Shown here piece after piece: positions 9,196 through 17,837 of a stretch of 64,000 bases of DNA. The notes beneath the pieces are model-generated. The model did not search any database, was not told the DNA's origin, and was given only the letters and a program-made list of their open reading frames with translations. Source of the stretch: Poindextera sp035604135 (GTDB lineage Bacteria; Pseudomonadota; Alphaproteobacteria; Caulobacterales; Caulobacteraceae); contig DATNJB010000048.1 in the NCBI GenBank assembly GCA_035604135.1, forward strand, positions 12,265 to 76,264, in the 5' to 3' direction. The translations under genes were made by a program, and so were the position numbers. Within the stretch, counting starts at the first letter, position 1; each line of letters opens with the position of its first letter.

Positions 9196-9390
9196 ATGAA
9201 GTTGAACGCCATCGCCTCGGCCATCGCCTTGGCCTGCCTGGTCACGGGGACGACCGTGGCTCTCGCAACACCGCACGTCGCCGACGCAACCAGTACGGGA
9301 AAGATCACGAAGGTGACCAAGACCACCAAGACCAGCAAGGCGCACAAGGGCGGCAAGAGGCCCCCCCATATCACCGGTGGCTACGGTTAG
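9196..9390 (+). CDS. Small secreted Lys/Thr-rich protein
   Basis: A 64-aa protein with a strong GGGAGGA at 9182-9188 before the ATG. Residues 1-25 form a convincing signal peptide ('ALA' then TPHVADA). The mature part has a repeated Lys-Thr-Thr-Lys segment ('KVTKTTKTSKAHKGGK') ending in 'HITGGYG', very basic and likely disordered. No family recognised. It may be a cell-envelope or nucleic-acid-binding peptide, but the sequence only supports 'exported and basic'. Confidence 0.65.
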   Translation: MKLNAIASAIALACLVTGTTVALATPHVADATSTGKITKVTKTTKTSKAHKGGKRPPHITGGYG

Positions 9391-9457
9391 AACGGACGGG
9401 AGTTCAAACGGCGGGCGGCGTTCCGAGGGCGACTGAGTGCAGGCTAAGGACGCGGCG

Positions 9458-10684
9458 ATGACGCCTGTCCGTCGCGCTCTCGTGTCGATCGCCGTTCCGG
9501 CTGTTCTTACCCTTGCGGCCGCAGTTGTCTGGTTCGTGACGCGCCCCGGCGCTGTCGCGCCGGCGGCCGCTACGCGTGAGCCGGGCGGCGAGCCCAGCGA
9601 CGTCGCGACGGCGCTCGGCGACCCCGACGAATACGCGTGGCGCCTGTTCTTCTTCATCAATCGCCAAGCCGCCCCCGGGGCCGCTGGCGTGGCCGACCCC
9701 GGCCGCTCGATCCGCCAATACGACCCGGACGAGCCCGTGGTCTGGGAGACGTGGGCGCTGGCCTCCGGCGCGGGGCGGACGCAAGCGGGCAGCGAGGCGT
9801 TGAGAGTGGGCGGCGTGGCCCCGGTGGCCTGGTCCGCGCTTCCGCGCGAGCGGTGGCCGGCCAAGGTGCTCAGCGTGAATCTCGCCAATCCTGACGGGCC
9901 GGCGATCCTCGAGGTGCGCCTTAACCGCGCCAGCTACGACTTCATCCGTTCGGGCGGCCTCTACACCACGGCCGGCCTCGAGCAGGCCTACGCGGCGGCC
10001 GTCGTCCAGCGCCGGCCGGACGCCATCCAGTTTCCGGTCGACGCCAAGGCGGTGAAGGCGGTGTGGAAGGACCTAGGTCCGCGGCCACCGCCGGCCGTGC
10101 TGGCCCGGTACCACTGGCGGCGGATCGGCAGCCACGTCTGGGGCCTGACCGGCCTGCATATCGTGACCAAGGACCTGCCGACGTGGTTCTGGGCCGATTT
10201 CGAGCACGTCGACGACCCCATTCCGCCAGGCGAGCCGTCGAGCGATACGACCACGCGGGGGCCCGGCGCCCTGGCCAGGGGCGCCGTCGATGGCGAGCGG
10301 CGGGAGCTGTCCGGCACCAAGTGGGCCTACTATCGCCTGCGCGGCGTGCAGATCGGCTTCACCGACGCCCGCGGCGCGCCGACCAGGCTCTCCGATGCGG
10401 TGCTGGAGCGGGGCTTCGAGCACACCTCCTGCATGACGTGCCATGCGCGCGCCACGATCGGCGTCCGCGACGGCCAGCTCGAGCGCCTGAATCCGAACCC
10501 GACCAACTTCGACGATGCCCAGGGCCGGCCGCCTGCGATCGCGGACGCGAAGAACAGCGACCTCGGCGTCCCGTCGGTCAGCCTTTTCGGCAAGGATCGG
10601 CTGACCTTCCTGCAAACCGACTTCATCTGGGCTATGGCCTTGCGGGCGCCGCGCGAGACCCTGCCGGCCGGAGGCGGACGATGA
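9458..10684 (+). CDS. Membrane-anchored c-type haem protein of unknown role
   Basis: A 408-aa protein beginning with a basic N-terminus and one hydrophobic segment (about residues 8-27), so exported and probably anchored. The body contains one haem c site, 'SCMTCH', near residue 327, and many Trp/Arg/Pro motifs such as 'YAWRLFFFINRQ' and 'VVWETWALASG'. I recognise this arrangement from uncharacterised cytochrome-c-family proteins but know no substrate. ATG 9458 (AAGGA 7 nt upstream) is preferred; GTG 9437 is possible. The stop overlaps the GST start (ATGA), indicating translational coupling. Confidence 0.75.
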   Translation: MTPVRRALVSIAVPAVLTLAAAVVWFVTRPGAVAPAAATREPGGEPSDVATALGDPDEYAWRLFFFINRQAAPGAAGVADPGRSIRQYDPDEPVVWETWALASGAGRTQAGSEALRVGGVAPVAWSALPRERWPAKVLSVNLANPDGPAILEVRLNRASYDFIRSGGLYTTAGLEQAYAAAVVQRRPDAIQFPVDAKAVKAVWKDLGPRPPPAVLARYHWRRIGSHVWGLTGLHIVTKDLPTWFWADFEHVDDPIPPGEPSSDTTTRGPGALARGAVDGERRELSGTKWAYYRLRGVQIGFTDARGAPTRLSDAVLERGFEHTSCMTCHARATIGVRDGQLERLNPNPTNFDDAQGRPPAIADAKNSDLGVPSVSLFGKDRLTFLQTDFIWAMALRAPRETLPAGGGR

Positions 10685-11376
10685 AGCTCTACCAGACCTA
10701 CACCTCGCCGTTCCCAACCCGCGTGCGGCTGGTGCTCTACGCCAAGGGCCTGGACGTCGAGATCATCGAGCCGCCGGGGTTCCACACCTCAGCCGAGAGC
10801 AAGGGCGACTATTTCACGATCAACCCGATCGGCCGCGTGCCGGCGCTGGTGCTCGACGATGGCCGTGCCCTGCCGGAGTCCGAGGTCATCTGCGAGTACC
10901 TCGAGGACGCCTATCCCGACCCGCCGGTGCGCCCCGCCGACCCCTGGGCGCGGGCGCAAGTTCGACTGATCTCGCGGCTCTGCGACATCTATCTGGTCAT
11001 GGCGATGGTCCCGCTGTTCAACGCCGCCGGCCGCTCCCGCCGCCACTGGGACGCCGAGCGCATCGCCGCCGCGCTGGCGGAGATCGAGACCGCGCTCGGC
11101 TACATCGAGGTCTACATCGGGACCGGCGGGTACGCGGTGGGCGAGAGCCTCACCACCGCCGACGGCGCGCTCCTGCCGCAACTCGTGCTGGCCTACGAGT
11201 GGGCGCCCCGGCTGTTCGCCGCCGAGAGTCCGCTCGGCAAGCATCCCAAGCTCGCCGCCTACTGGCGGGCGATCCCCGCCGACCCGATCGCCGCGCGCCT
11301 GCTCAAGGAAACCCGCGACGCCATCACCGACGAACAGGCCCGCGCCCAAGCGGCGGCCGCGAGATCCGCGCCCTAA
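10681..11376 (+). CDS. Glutathione S-transferase family protein
   Basis: A 231-aa GST with the thioredoxin-like N-terminal domain ('YTSPFPTRVRLVLYAKGL'), the cis-Pro loop 'GRVPALVLDDG' and the glutathione-gamma-Glu-binding 'LPESEVICEYLED'. A helical C-terminal domain follows from about residue 85. Residue 9 region Ser/Pro ('SPF') is where class-specific catalytic Ser/Cys/Tyr sits. The ATG overlaps the stop of the upstream haem protein, so the two are one transcript. Likely detoxification or a redox side-reaction; the substrate is not readable. Confidence 0.9.
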   Translation: MKLYQTYTSPFPTRVRLVLYAKGLDVEIIEPPGFHTSAESKGDYFTINPIGRVPALVLDDGRALPESEVICEYLEDAYPDPPVRPADPWARAQVRLISRLCDIYLVMAMVPLFNAAGRSRRHWDAERIAAALAEIETALGYIEVYIGTGGYAVGESLTTADGALLPQLVLAYEWAPRLFAAESPLGKHPKLAAYWRAIPADPIAARLLKETRDAITDEQARAQAAAARSAP

Positions 11377-12053
11377 AGCTTGGCCGCGGCCAGGATCGGG
11401 CCCCCGTTGACGCTCTGCACTAGGATCGCCGTCCTCAGCACCGGGTCGGCCGGCGGAAGGGCGATGCTCACCGTGGGCCCGGTCCAGTGGCCGACGCGGG
11501 TCAGCCGCCGCACGACATCGCGATGCGGCAAGGTCTTGCCGCCGTTCTCGCCGCGCCGAACGGCGACGTTCAGCGTCCGCGGATCGTAGCGCACCAGCCA
11601 GATATCGGCGCCGCCCGCCGGCGCACGGCCGGCGGCGACCGCGACGCTGCGCCGGCTGACCGTTAGCACCGCGCCCGACGGCGCGCCGGCGGCTTGGATC
11701 GCCGCGCCGAGCTCGAGCAGATCGTTTCCGATCACGTCGCGCCGTCCGTCGATCACCACCTGCGGCGTCGCCACCTCGCCGCGCCGCCACTGATGCGCAT
11801 AGTCCCACTGCCGCTGTGTGTAGGCGGGGTCGGCGAAGGTGTCCTTCCAGCCGAGGTTGTCCCAGTAGGTGACGCCGAAGCTCAGGACCAAGAGGTCCGG
11901 CCGATCGGCGAGCGCGTTGACGTTGGCGTCGGCCGGCGGGCAGGAAGAGCAACCCTGGCTCTGGTAGAGCTCGACCACCACCGGGCTCGGCGCCGCTGCC
12001 GCGGCGCCGGCCGCAAGCAGGGCGGCCGTGGCGAGTCCCAACAACATCCGCAT
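11373..12053 (-). CDS. DUF1223 secreted thioredoxin-like protein
   Basis: A 226-aa exported protein: signal peptide over residues 1-20, then 'VVVELYQSQGCSSCPPAD', a CxxC in the position of a thioredoxin active site and the hallmark of DUF1223. 'FGVTYWDNLGWKDTFADPAYTQRQ' and 'TPQVVIDGR' are further conserved blocks. A periplasmic redox or disulfide role is plausible by fold but is not established for the family. It is tail-to-tail with the GST gene, overlapping by 4 bases. A downstream ATG (12047) could also be the start. Confidence 0.88.
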   Translation of the reverse strand: MRMLLGLATAALLAAGAAAAAPSPVVVELYQSQGCSSCPPADANVNALADRPDLLVLSFGVTYWDNLGWKDTFADPAYTQRQWDYAHQWRRGEVATPQVVIDGRRDVIGNDLLELGAAIQAAGAPSGAVLTVSRRSVAVAAGRAPAGGADIWLVRYDPRTLNVAVRRGENGGKTLPHRDVVRRLTRVGHWTGPTVSIALPPADPVLRTAILVQSVNGGPILAAAKL

Positions 12054-12140
12054 GGCGGCGCCCTCGTCTAGTGGCTGAGCTCAGTGCTACCTAGTGCGGG
12101 TGAGGGCTGGATCAACCCGAAGCCGCCCTCGGAGCCGTCG

Positions 12141-13334
12141 ATGACCGAGCCAGAGTCGTCTTCCGCCGAAAAGCCGCTCGCGGGCGTCACGGTGCTCGAC
12201 CTGACCCTGGCCCGCGCCGGACCGACCTGCGTTCGCCACCTTGCCGACTGGGGCGCCGATGTCATCCAGGTCCAGCAGCCCTCTGCCGGGGACGACCTCA
12301 TCGGCGCGCGCGACGGCTTCGACTATCAGAACCTGCACCGGAATAAGCGGGCGATCAGCCTGAACCTGAAGTCGCCGCAAGGGCACGCTGCCTTCCTGCG
12401 CCTGGCCGCACACGCCGACGTGGTGGTCGAGAACATGCGCTCGCAGGTGAAACACCGCCTGAAGGTCGCCTACGAGGACCTCAAGCCGATCAACCCGCGG
12501 ATCATCTACGGCTCGATCTCCGGGTTCGGCCAGGATGGCCCATACGGCAAGCGCGCCGGCGTCGACCAGATCGTTCAGGGCATGAGCGGGCTGATGTCGA
12601 TCACCGGCGAGCCGGGCCGTGGTCCGATGCGGGTCGGCATCGCGATTTCCGACATGGCCGCCGGCACGCTGCTGGCGCTCGGGATCATGATGGCGCTCTA
12701 CAAGCGCGAGCGGACAGGGGAGGGGATGAATGTCACCACCTCCCTGCTCGAAAGCCAGCTGTTCATGCTCGACTTCCAGGCCTCGCGCTGGCTGATGGGG
12801 GGCGAGGTTCCCGCACAAACCGGCAACGATCACCCGACGATGACGCCGATGGGCGCGTTCCCGACCGAAGACGGCTGGGTCAACGTCGCCGCCTCGTCGC
12901 CCGACCAGTGGCGACGATTCTGCGAGGCGATCGACCGTCCCGATTGGCTGGAAAAGGACGAGTGGCGCTCGGCCGGCCGGCGCACGCGCGTGCGCGCCGA
13001 GGTCAACGCCGCCGTCGCCGAGGAGACGCGCAAGCAACCCAGCGCCCACTGGGTGGAGGTGATGGAGGAGGCCGGCATCCCCTGCGGCCCGATCTACACC
13101 GTCGACCAGGCCTTCGCCGACCCGCAGGTGAAACACCTGGGCGTGGCCGCGCCCATGACCCACCCGAGGCTTGGCGCGACCCACGTGGTCGCCTCGCCGA
13201 TCAACATCGACGGCGTCGACAAGTCGATCAGGAACGCCGCGCCGGCCAAGCCCGACGCGACGGACGAGGTGCTAGCCTCGGTGGGCTACAGCTCCGCCGA
13301 GATTGCAGCGATGCGCCAGGCGGGCGCGATCTAG
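12141..13334 (+). CDS. CaiB/BaiF (family III) CoA-transferase
   Basis: A 397-aa family III CoA-transferase, which moves CoA between carboxylic acids. It opens with 'LAGVTVLDLTLARAGPTCVRHLADWGADVIQVQ', close to the family consensus, followed by 'HRNKRAISLNLKSPQG' and 'DVVVENMRSQVKHRL', where the Glu preceding Asn and the nearby catalytic acid region lie. 'YGSISGFGQDGPY' and 'RVGIAISDMAAGTL' with the catalytic-Asp-bearing strand are intact. The ATG at 12141 has GGAG 6 nt upstream; the frame is open further upstream but without a site. No partner gene indicates the substrate. Confidence 0.9.
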   Translation: MTEPESSSAEKPLAGVTVLDLTLARAGPTCVRHLADWGADVIQVQQPSAGDDLIGARDGFDYQNLHRNKRAISLNLKSPQGHAAFLRLAAHADVVVENMRSQVKHRLKVAYEDLKPINPRIIYGSISGFGQDGPYGKRAGVDQIVQGMSGLMSITGEPGRGPMRVGIAISDMAAGTLLALGIMMALYKRERTGEGMNVTTSLLESQLFMLDFQASRWLMGGEVPAQTGNDHPTMTPMGAFPTEDGWVNVAASSPDQWRRFCEAIDRPDWLEKDEWRSAGRRTRVRAEVNAAVAEETRKQPSAHWVEVMEEAGIPCGPIYTVDQAFADPQVKHLGVAAPMTHPRLGATHVVASPINIDGVDKSIRNAAPAKPDATDEVLASVGYSSAEIAAMRQAGAI

Positions 13335-13355
13335 GCCCGACCGCCGACGGACGCG

Positions 13356-14747
13356 TCAGGCGTCAGGCGCGATGTTGGAGTTCACGCGGAACAGATTGCC
13401 GGGGTCGTAGGCCTTCTTGATCCGGCGCAGGCGAGCATGGCTCTCGCCGAACGAGGCGCGCACCTTTTCCGGCTGGTCGTCCGCGGTGATGTGGTTGACG
13501 TAAACGCTTCCAAGCAGGTGCGGCTCGAGCCTGGCCCAGACCGCACGCACCCAGGCGATGTGGGTCGCGCTTTCAGCCGGATCGGTCCAGCAGCCGATGG
13601 CGTCGATATCCCACTGTGGGCGGCGCGCCGAGAAGGCGGTGGCCGACGCCGGGCGCCGGCAGATCTCGCCGTGGATGTAGAACATCAGGAGCGCGTTCAT
13701 CGGCGAAGAGAAGCTGGCGGCCGCCGCCACGAACTCGTCGATCAGCGCGTCCGAAAGCTCTTCGGTGAAGGCCGAACGCCAGTAGCGCTGCAGCCCATGC
13801 ACGGCGTTGGGCTCGTCCAGAAGCACCTGCCGCGCGCCGTAGGACATCGCGCTTACGGAATCCATGATCGGCTGGCCGAACTGACGCAGGGGCGCCAGGA
13901 CGCGCTCCCCCTCTTCGATCGGTCCGTTGTAGCCCATCAGCAGCGCCAGCACCGGCGAGCCGGCCGGCGAGAGCAAGCCCGCGTGGACCTCGGCCTCGTC
14001 CGGCAAGGTTCGAACGAAGTCGCGATAGAAGCGCAGCACGTCGCGCGCCTGGTCCAGCGGGTGCAGCACCATGCCGCCCAGCACCTGGCCCACGGGATGC
14101 AGCTGGAACTCGAACTCGGTGACGACGCCATAGTTGCCGCCCCCGCCGCGCAGCGCCCAGAACAGATCGGGCTCCTCCGTCTCGCTCGCCCGGCGCAGCT
14201 TGCCGTCGGCGGTGACGACCTCGGCGGACAGCAGATTGTCCACTGTCGCCCCGTGCAGGCCGCCGAGCCAGCCGATGCCGCCGCCGAGGGTGAGGCCGCC
14301 AACGCCGGTGTTGGAGACCGTGCCTCCGGTGACCGCCAGACCGTGGGCCTGGGTCGCCGCGTCCATCTCGAGCCACAGGACGCCGCCCTGGACGCGGGCC
14401 GTGCGATGCTCGGGATCAACCGTGATCTGTTTCATCAGCGACAGGTCGAGCACCATGCCGCCGTCGTTGACGCCATAGCCGGGCGCGCTGTGCCCGCCGC
14501 CGCGCACCGACAGCAAGAGGCCGTTGGTGCGAGCGAAGTCGACCGCGTTCCGAACGTCGCCGGCGTCAGCGCAGCGCACGATCAGCGCGGGGCGACGATC
14601 GACATTGCCGTTCCACACCCGTCGCGCAGCCTCATAGTCCGCGTCCTGCGCGAGGATCACGCTGCCCCGCAGGCCCCCGCGAAGCGCCGCGATCGCCGCG
14701 TCATCCAGGCCGACGTGGCCGCCGTCCAAAGTCAGGCTGTCGAGCAT
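13356..14747 (-). CDS. FAD-binding oxidoreductase, berberine-bridge type
   Basis: A 463-aa flavoprotein with the PCMH FAD fold: 'RCADAGDVRNAVDFAR', then 'VRGGGHSAPGYG' whose His is the usual 8-alpha covalent FAD link, then 'GGTVSNTGVGGLTLGGGIGWL'. The Cys that gives a second covalent link in bicovalent members is absent (Ser-Asn-Thr here), so single attachment is expected. The C-terminal BBE motif 'AYDPGNLFRVNSNI' is present. There is no signal peptide. Such enzymes oxidise sugars, alkaloids or phenolics; the substrate is unknown. It converges on the CoA-transferase gene. Confidence 0.9.
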   Translation of the reverse strand: MLDSLTLDGGHVGLDDAAIAALRGGLRGSVILAQDADYEAARRVWNGNVDRRPALIVRCADAGDVRNAVDFARTNGLLLSVRGGGHSAPGYGVNDGGMVLDLSLMKQITVDPEHRTARVQGGVLWLEMDAATQAHGLAVTGGTVSNTGVGGLTLGGGIGWLGGLHGATVDNLLSAEVVTADGKLRRASETEEPDLFWALRGGGGNYGVVTEFEFQLHPVGQVLGGMVLHPLDQARDVLRFYRDFVRTLPDEAEVHAGLLSPAGSPVLALLMGYNGPIEEGERVLAPLRQFGQPIMDSVSAMSYGARQVLLDEPNAVHGLQRYWRSAFTEELSDALIDEFVAAAASFSSPMNALLMFYIHGEICRRPASATAFSARRPQWDIDAIGCWTDPAESATHIAWVRAVWARLEPHLLGSVYVNHITADDQPEKVRASFGESHARLRRIKKAYDPGNLFRVNSNIAPDA

Positions 14748-14945
14748 CTAGGTGTTCTCCGCTGGTTGACCTGCGAACTCGAGGCTTCCGCCTCGGCGCG
14801 AGCGCGCCATCCGGCGACCGACGCGACCCTAGCTAGCCCGCATCTGCGACGGCAAGCGAAAGGTGCTGGATGTGCGCCCTTGGGTTGGGCGTGGTCGTCG
14901 GGACGCAGCGGCGACGGGGGGCGCCGCGGCGGGCCGCGGCCTTGT

Positions 14946-16184
14946 TCAGCTTCCGAAGTCCCAGCTTTCGCCGGCTGCATAGCGAGACAGCACGTTGCGC
15001 GCGATCAGGATGCGATGCACCTCGTCGGGGCCGTCGGCGATCCGCAATGTTCGGGCGCCCATGTACATGCCCGCGAGCGGCAGGTCGCCCGACACCCCGG
15101 CGGCGCCCCAGACCTGTATGGCGCGATCGACGACGCGCTCGAAGGCGGCCGGAACGAAGACCTTGATGGCCGAGATGTCGATCCGCGGATCGCCGCCGCC
15201 CTCCATCAGCTCCGCGCAGCGAATCGTCATCAGCCGCGCGGCTTGGATGTCGATGTAGGAGTCAGCAATGAACCCTTGCACGAACTGTTTGGTCGCCAGA
15301 AGTCCTCCGTGCACTTCCCGCATGGAGGCGCGCTCGACCATCAGATCGAACGCGCGCCACATTTGTCCGATCGAGTTCATGCAGTGAAAGACGCGGCCGG
15401 CGCCGAGTCGATCCTGCGCGGCCTGGTGGCCCGATCCGGCTGCGCCCAGGGCGTTCTCTTCGGGAACCCTCACATTGTCGTAGATGATCTCGCAGTGATC
15501 GCTCGGACGGCCCCAGACTTCCACGCCGCGGACGATGCGGAGTCCCGGCGTCTTCGTTGGAACGATGATCTGTGTCATGCGCCCAGTGTCGTGCCCTGCG
15601 CCCTCCGTCCGGCACATGACGATCAGGAAGTCCGAGCGGAATCCGTTCGACGTGAACCACTTGTGTCCATTTATGACCCATTCGCCGTCCTCGAGGCGGG
15701 CCGTCGTCTTGATCGCGCGCGGGTCGGAGCCAGGCGCGTCCGGTTCGGTCATCGAGAACCCGGACTCCATCTTGCCCTCGGTCAGGGGCACGAGCCATTT
15801 CCGCTTCTGCGCTTCTGTGCCGTACTTCAGAAGGATGGTCTGGTTGCCGGAGTTGGGCGCCACGACGCCGAACAGCCCGGCCCCGCCAGGCGCGTAGGCG
15901 AGTACCTCGTTCATGTAGGCATGCTCGAGGAAGCTCAGGCCCGCCCCGCCGTATTCCGGCGGCAAGTGCGGCGCCCAAAGCCCCGCCTGTCTCACTTTTT
16001 CCTTGATGGCGTCTGCGACGCTCTTCGACGCGGCGCGCTCCTCCACCGTCGCATCGTGGCGCCAGCCGGCCGCGAGCGCGCGCTCGTTGGGCAGGATCTC
16101 CTTGTTGACGATGCGGGCTGTGAGGTCGCGGATCTCGTTGATGCGCGCATTCAGCGTGGGGATCGGCTTCACGTTCATAGGCAT
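14946..16184 (-). CDS. Acyl-CoA dehydrogenase family protein
   Basis: A 412-aa flavoenzyme of the acyl-CoA dehydrogenase fold, introducing a double bond next to a CoA thioester. Visible blocks: 'GLWAPHLPPEYGGAGLS', the FAD/substrate loop 'FSMTEPDAPGSDPRAI', 'WVINGHKWFTSNG' and the C-terminal 'ADGPDEVHRILIARNVL'. The length and the 'APGSDP' loop resemble the ACAD10/11-like and phosphotransferase-linked group more than short-chain dehydrogenases. A perfect FNR/FixK-type box lies 67 bp upstream of the ATG, suggesting induction at low oxygen. The GGGGAGAG before the ATG is a good ribosome-binding site. Confidence 0.9.
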   Translation of the reverse strand: MPMNVKPIPTLNARINEIRDLTARIVNKEILPNERALAAGWRHDATVEERAASKSVADAIKEKVRQAGLWAPHLPPEYGGAGLSFLEHAYMNEVLAYAPGGAGLFGVVAPNSGNQTILLKYGTEAQKRKWLVPLTEGKMESGFSMTEPDAPGSDPRAIKTTARLEDGEWVINGHKWFTSNGFRSDFLIVMCRTEGAGHDTGRMTQIIVPTKTPGLRIVRGVEVWGRPSDHCEIIYDNVRVPEENALGAAGSGHQAAQDRLGAGRVFHCMNSIGQMWRAFDLMVERASMREVHGGLLATKQFVQGFIADSYIDIQAARLMTIRCAELMEGGGDPRIDISAIKVFVPAAFERVVDRAIQVWGAAGVSGDLPLAGMYMGARTLRIADGPDEVHRILIARNVLSRYAAGESWDFGS

Positions 16185-16244
16185 AACGCTCTCCCCGTGT
16201 TCTCGAACGGTGAGGCAAGACTAGATGGCCTGGCCACCGCACCG

Positions 16245-16258
16245 TTGATGCAGGTCAA
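16245..16258. promoter_or_regulatory. FNR/FixK-type box (TTGAT-N4-GTCAA)
   Basis: TTGATGCAGGTCAA fits the FNR/FixK consensus TTGAY-N4-RTCAA at every defined position. Its centre is about 67 bp upstream of the acyl-CoA dehydrogenase ATG, which fits class II activation with a start site about 26 bp before the codon. A sibling site with nearly the same geometry lies at 16657-16670. Confidence 0.6.
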
Positions 16259-16403
16259 ACGGCGCGTCCTCGCCGTGCAAAAGGTTTCAGCTTGTCGGCC
16301 GTCACCACAGAGGCCGCTTTCGAACGACAGCGGCTATGCGGCCAGGAGCGCTTATGAGGCTTAGCGACGCCAGGGCCGAGACCAGCCACGGGGCGCTCGC
16401 GCC

Positions 16404-16592
16404 TTAGCCTTCGCGTCCGCCCAACAGGCGGCGGAACAGGTTGGCGATGCCGCCACTTGCGCCTGATCGCGTACGGCGACCACGCGAAGCGTCGAAGCTG
16501 ACCACCGGCCGGCCGAACGGTTCCTTAGGGCTGGCGGCTTGGCCTTGCGTGACAGGCGCCTGTGGCTCGCGTGCCGGGCTTGCGATTGCCAT
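16404..16592 (-). CDS. Small basic protein (62 aa), possibly low-oxygen induced
   Basis: The frame is open further upstream, but the ATG at 16592 is preceded by AGGAGAGGA and is the credible start. The 62-residue product has a Pro/Gln-rich first half and an Arg-rich second half ending in an amphipathic 'ANLFRRLLGGREG' helix. I recognise no family. An FNR/FixK box centred 71 bp upstream suggests oxygen control. Codon usage matches its neighbours, so I take it as a real small gene; no function can be given. Confidence 0.6.
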   Translation of the reverse strand: MAIASPAREPQAPVTQGQAASPKEPFGRPVVSFDASRGRRTRSGASGGIANLFRRLLGGREG

Positions 16593-16899
16593 TTGATTTG
16601 TCCTCTCCTTGCGCGCGTTTACGATGAGGACTGTCGGCCGTCGCTCGCTGAGGGCGTTGATGTGCGTCAATTTCTCGCCGACTATTCGTCGGTTGGGGTG
16701 GACCGGTGATGTCCGCCTTCCGGCCATCCGCCAGCGTCCGCCTCGCATTCGCGCGGTGCGTGTCAGGGCGGCCAGGCGCCTTGCATCGCCCGTGCAGCTC
16801 CCGTGGCATCTCTCAAGTGACGGCGTGGACCCGTCGCCAACCATCATCTAGCGTGGTTGGGGCGGCGGGGCTTGCCCATGGTCATCCAGGAGGAACTCA
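16593..16899. other. Intergenic region between two divergent genes
   Basis: This 307-bp gap separates the 62-aa gene (minus strand) from the bactofilin gene (plus strand). It contains the FNR/FixK box at 16657-16670, close to the minus-strand gene, and a GGAGGA just before the bactofilin ATG. Frames through it are open but lack coding character, and I see no further gene, RNA or repeat. Confidence 0.5.
16657..16670. promoter_or_regulatory. FNR/FixK-type box (TTGAT-N4-GTCAA)
   Basis: TTGATGTGCGTCAA is a full match to TTGAY-N4-RTCAA. The centre is about 71 bp from the ATG of the 62-aa gene and 236 bp from the bactofilin ATG, so the small gene is the likelier target. This is the second such site within 420 bp. 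Confidence 0.6.
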
Positions 16900-17265
16900 A
16901 TGGCCGACACGACAGCTTCGCTCATTGCGGCGGGCACCACGGTCGATGGAGGTGTGAGCGGCGATTGCCAACTGCAGGTGGACGGCGTCGTCCACGGCGA
17001 CGTCGCCGTGACGCATTTGTCCGTGGGCGAGGGCGGCAAGATCGAGGGCGCGAGCAAGGCCGAGTCAGTGGATGTGAGCGGCCGCGTCCTTGGGTCAATT
17101 TCCGCCAAACAGGTGAAGCTGCTCACCGGCTGCAATGTGGAAGGCGACATCTCGCACGACCAGCTCATCATCGAGCCGGGCGCCATCTTTGAAGGCCGCA
17201 GCCTAAGAAACCAGCGGCCAGTCGCCGCCCTCGTCACCTCGACGAAGAGCGGGGCGACAGGATAG
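16900..17265 (+). CDS. Bactofilin (polymer-forming cytoskeletal protein)
   Basis: A 121-aa bactofilin. The core is a run of short beta strands with the family rhythm: 'TTVDGGVSGDCQLQVDGVVHGDV', 'LSVGEGGKIEGASKAESVDVSGRVLGSI', 'VKLLTGCNVEGDI', 'LIIEPGAIFEGRS'. This forms a right-handed beta helix that polymerises without nucleotide. Short polar tails flank the core. In Caulobacter, bactofilins recruit cell-wall enzymes at the stalk; in other species they help set cell shape or stalk growth. GGAGGA sits upstream of the ATG. It is monocistronic here and no M23 peptidase (a common partner) is adjacent. Confidence 0.92.
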   Translation: MADTTASLIAAGTTVDGGVSGDCQLQVDGVVHGDVAVTHLSVGEGGKIEGASKAESVDVSGRVLGSISAKQVKLLTGCNVEGDISHDQLIIEPGAIFEGRSLRNQRPVAALVTSTKSGATG

Positions 17266-17429
17266 AAATCTGGATAGGGTCGCGGGTGGGTTCTGGCGCA
17301 GCGCGGAGATCCCCGCAACGAGTCCTGAGCCTAGGCCCACCTTGATCCGCGCTCGCCGCTCTGAGAGATCGCTCTCCTTGCAACGCGGGCGCCATCCACA
17401 CAGGACAATCGGAGCGCGACGTCTCGCGA

Positions 17430-17837
17430 TCAGGGTCCGGTATGTTGACTGATGCCAGTTCCGACGGTGGCGCTGCCGGTGGTGCTGGTGACCGTATTCC
17501 CAACGGTGATCGTGCCGTTGTTGTTGATCGTGCTCGACGAGTTTCCGGACGTGGCGATGCCCCCCGTGCTCGAGGTGATCGAGCCGTTGTTCGTTATGGT
17601 GACCGGGTTCGGACCGCCTGCGGTCACGGCGGTGCTCGATCCGCCGTTGATCGTCCCGTTGTTAACGAGCGATCCGCCGTTCGGCAGGCTCTGAGGCCCG
17701 ACGGTCGCGCCCGAGGGGATCGTCGTCCCGCCGACGCCGGCCGGATGCGCTATGCCGCCGGGGCCGTGGGCTTGGGTTTCCAGGGTTGATCCAAGCAGCA
17801 AGGCGGCGCAGGCCACTAGTCCCAGACGTACCTTCAT
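17430..17837 (-). CDS. Secreted Asn/Gly/Ser/Thr-repeat protein (beta-helix-like)
   Basis: A 135-aa exported protein. The ATG at 17837 is chosen because the codons after it make a clean signal peptide (about residues 1-23) and GGAG lies upstream. The mature part consists of imperfect repeats built on 'NNGTI' / 'NNGSI' spaced 15-20 residues apart ('SLVNNGTINGG', 'TITNNGSITSS', 'TINNNGTITVG'), the pattern of solenoid coils in autotransporter passengers. No autotransporter barrel, LPXTG or lipobox is present, so it may be a free secreted or surface-associated stub. Family not identified. GC is lower than in its neighbours. Confidence 0.65.
   Translation of the reverse strand: MKVRLGLVACAALLLGSTLETQAHGPGGIAHPAGVGGTTIPSGATVGPQSLPNGGSLVNNGTINGGSSTAVTAGGPNPVTITNNGSITSSTGGIATSGNSSSTINNNGTITVGNTVTSTTGSATVGTGISQHTGP

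Noticed and set aside
13437..16364. A very long plus-strand open frame (975 codons) across the oxidase and acyl-CoA dehydrogenase genes
   Set aside because: It is antisense to two well-supported genes and its composition (Arg/Ala/His-rich) is what high GC at third positions produces. No motif.
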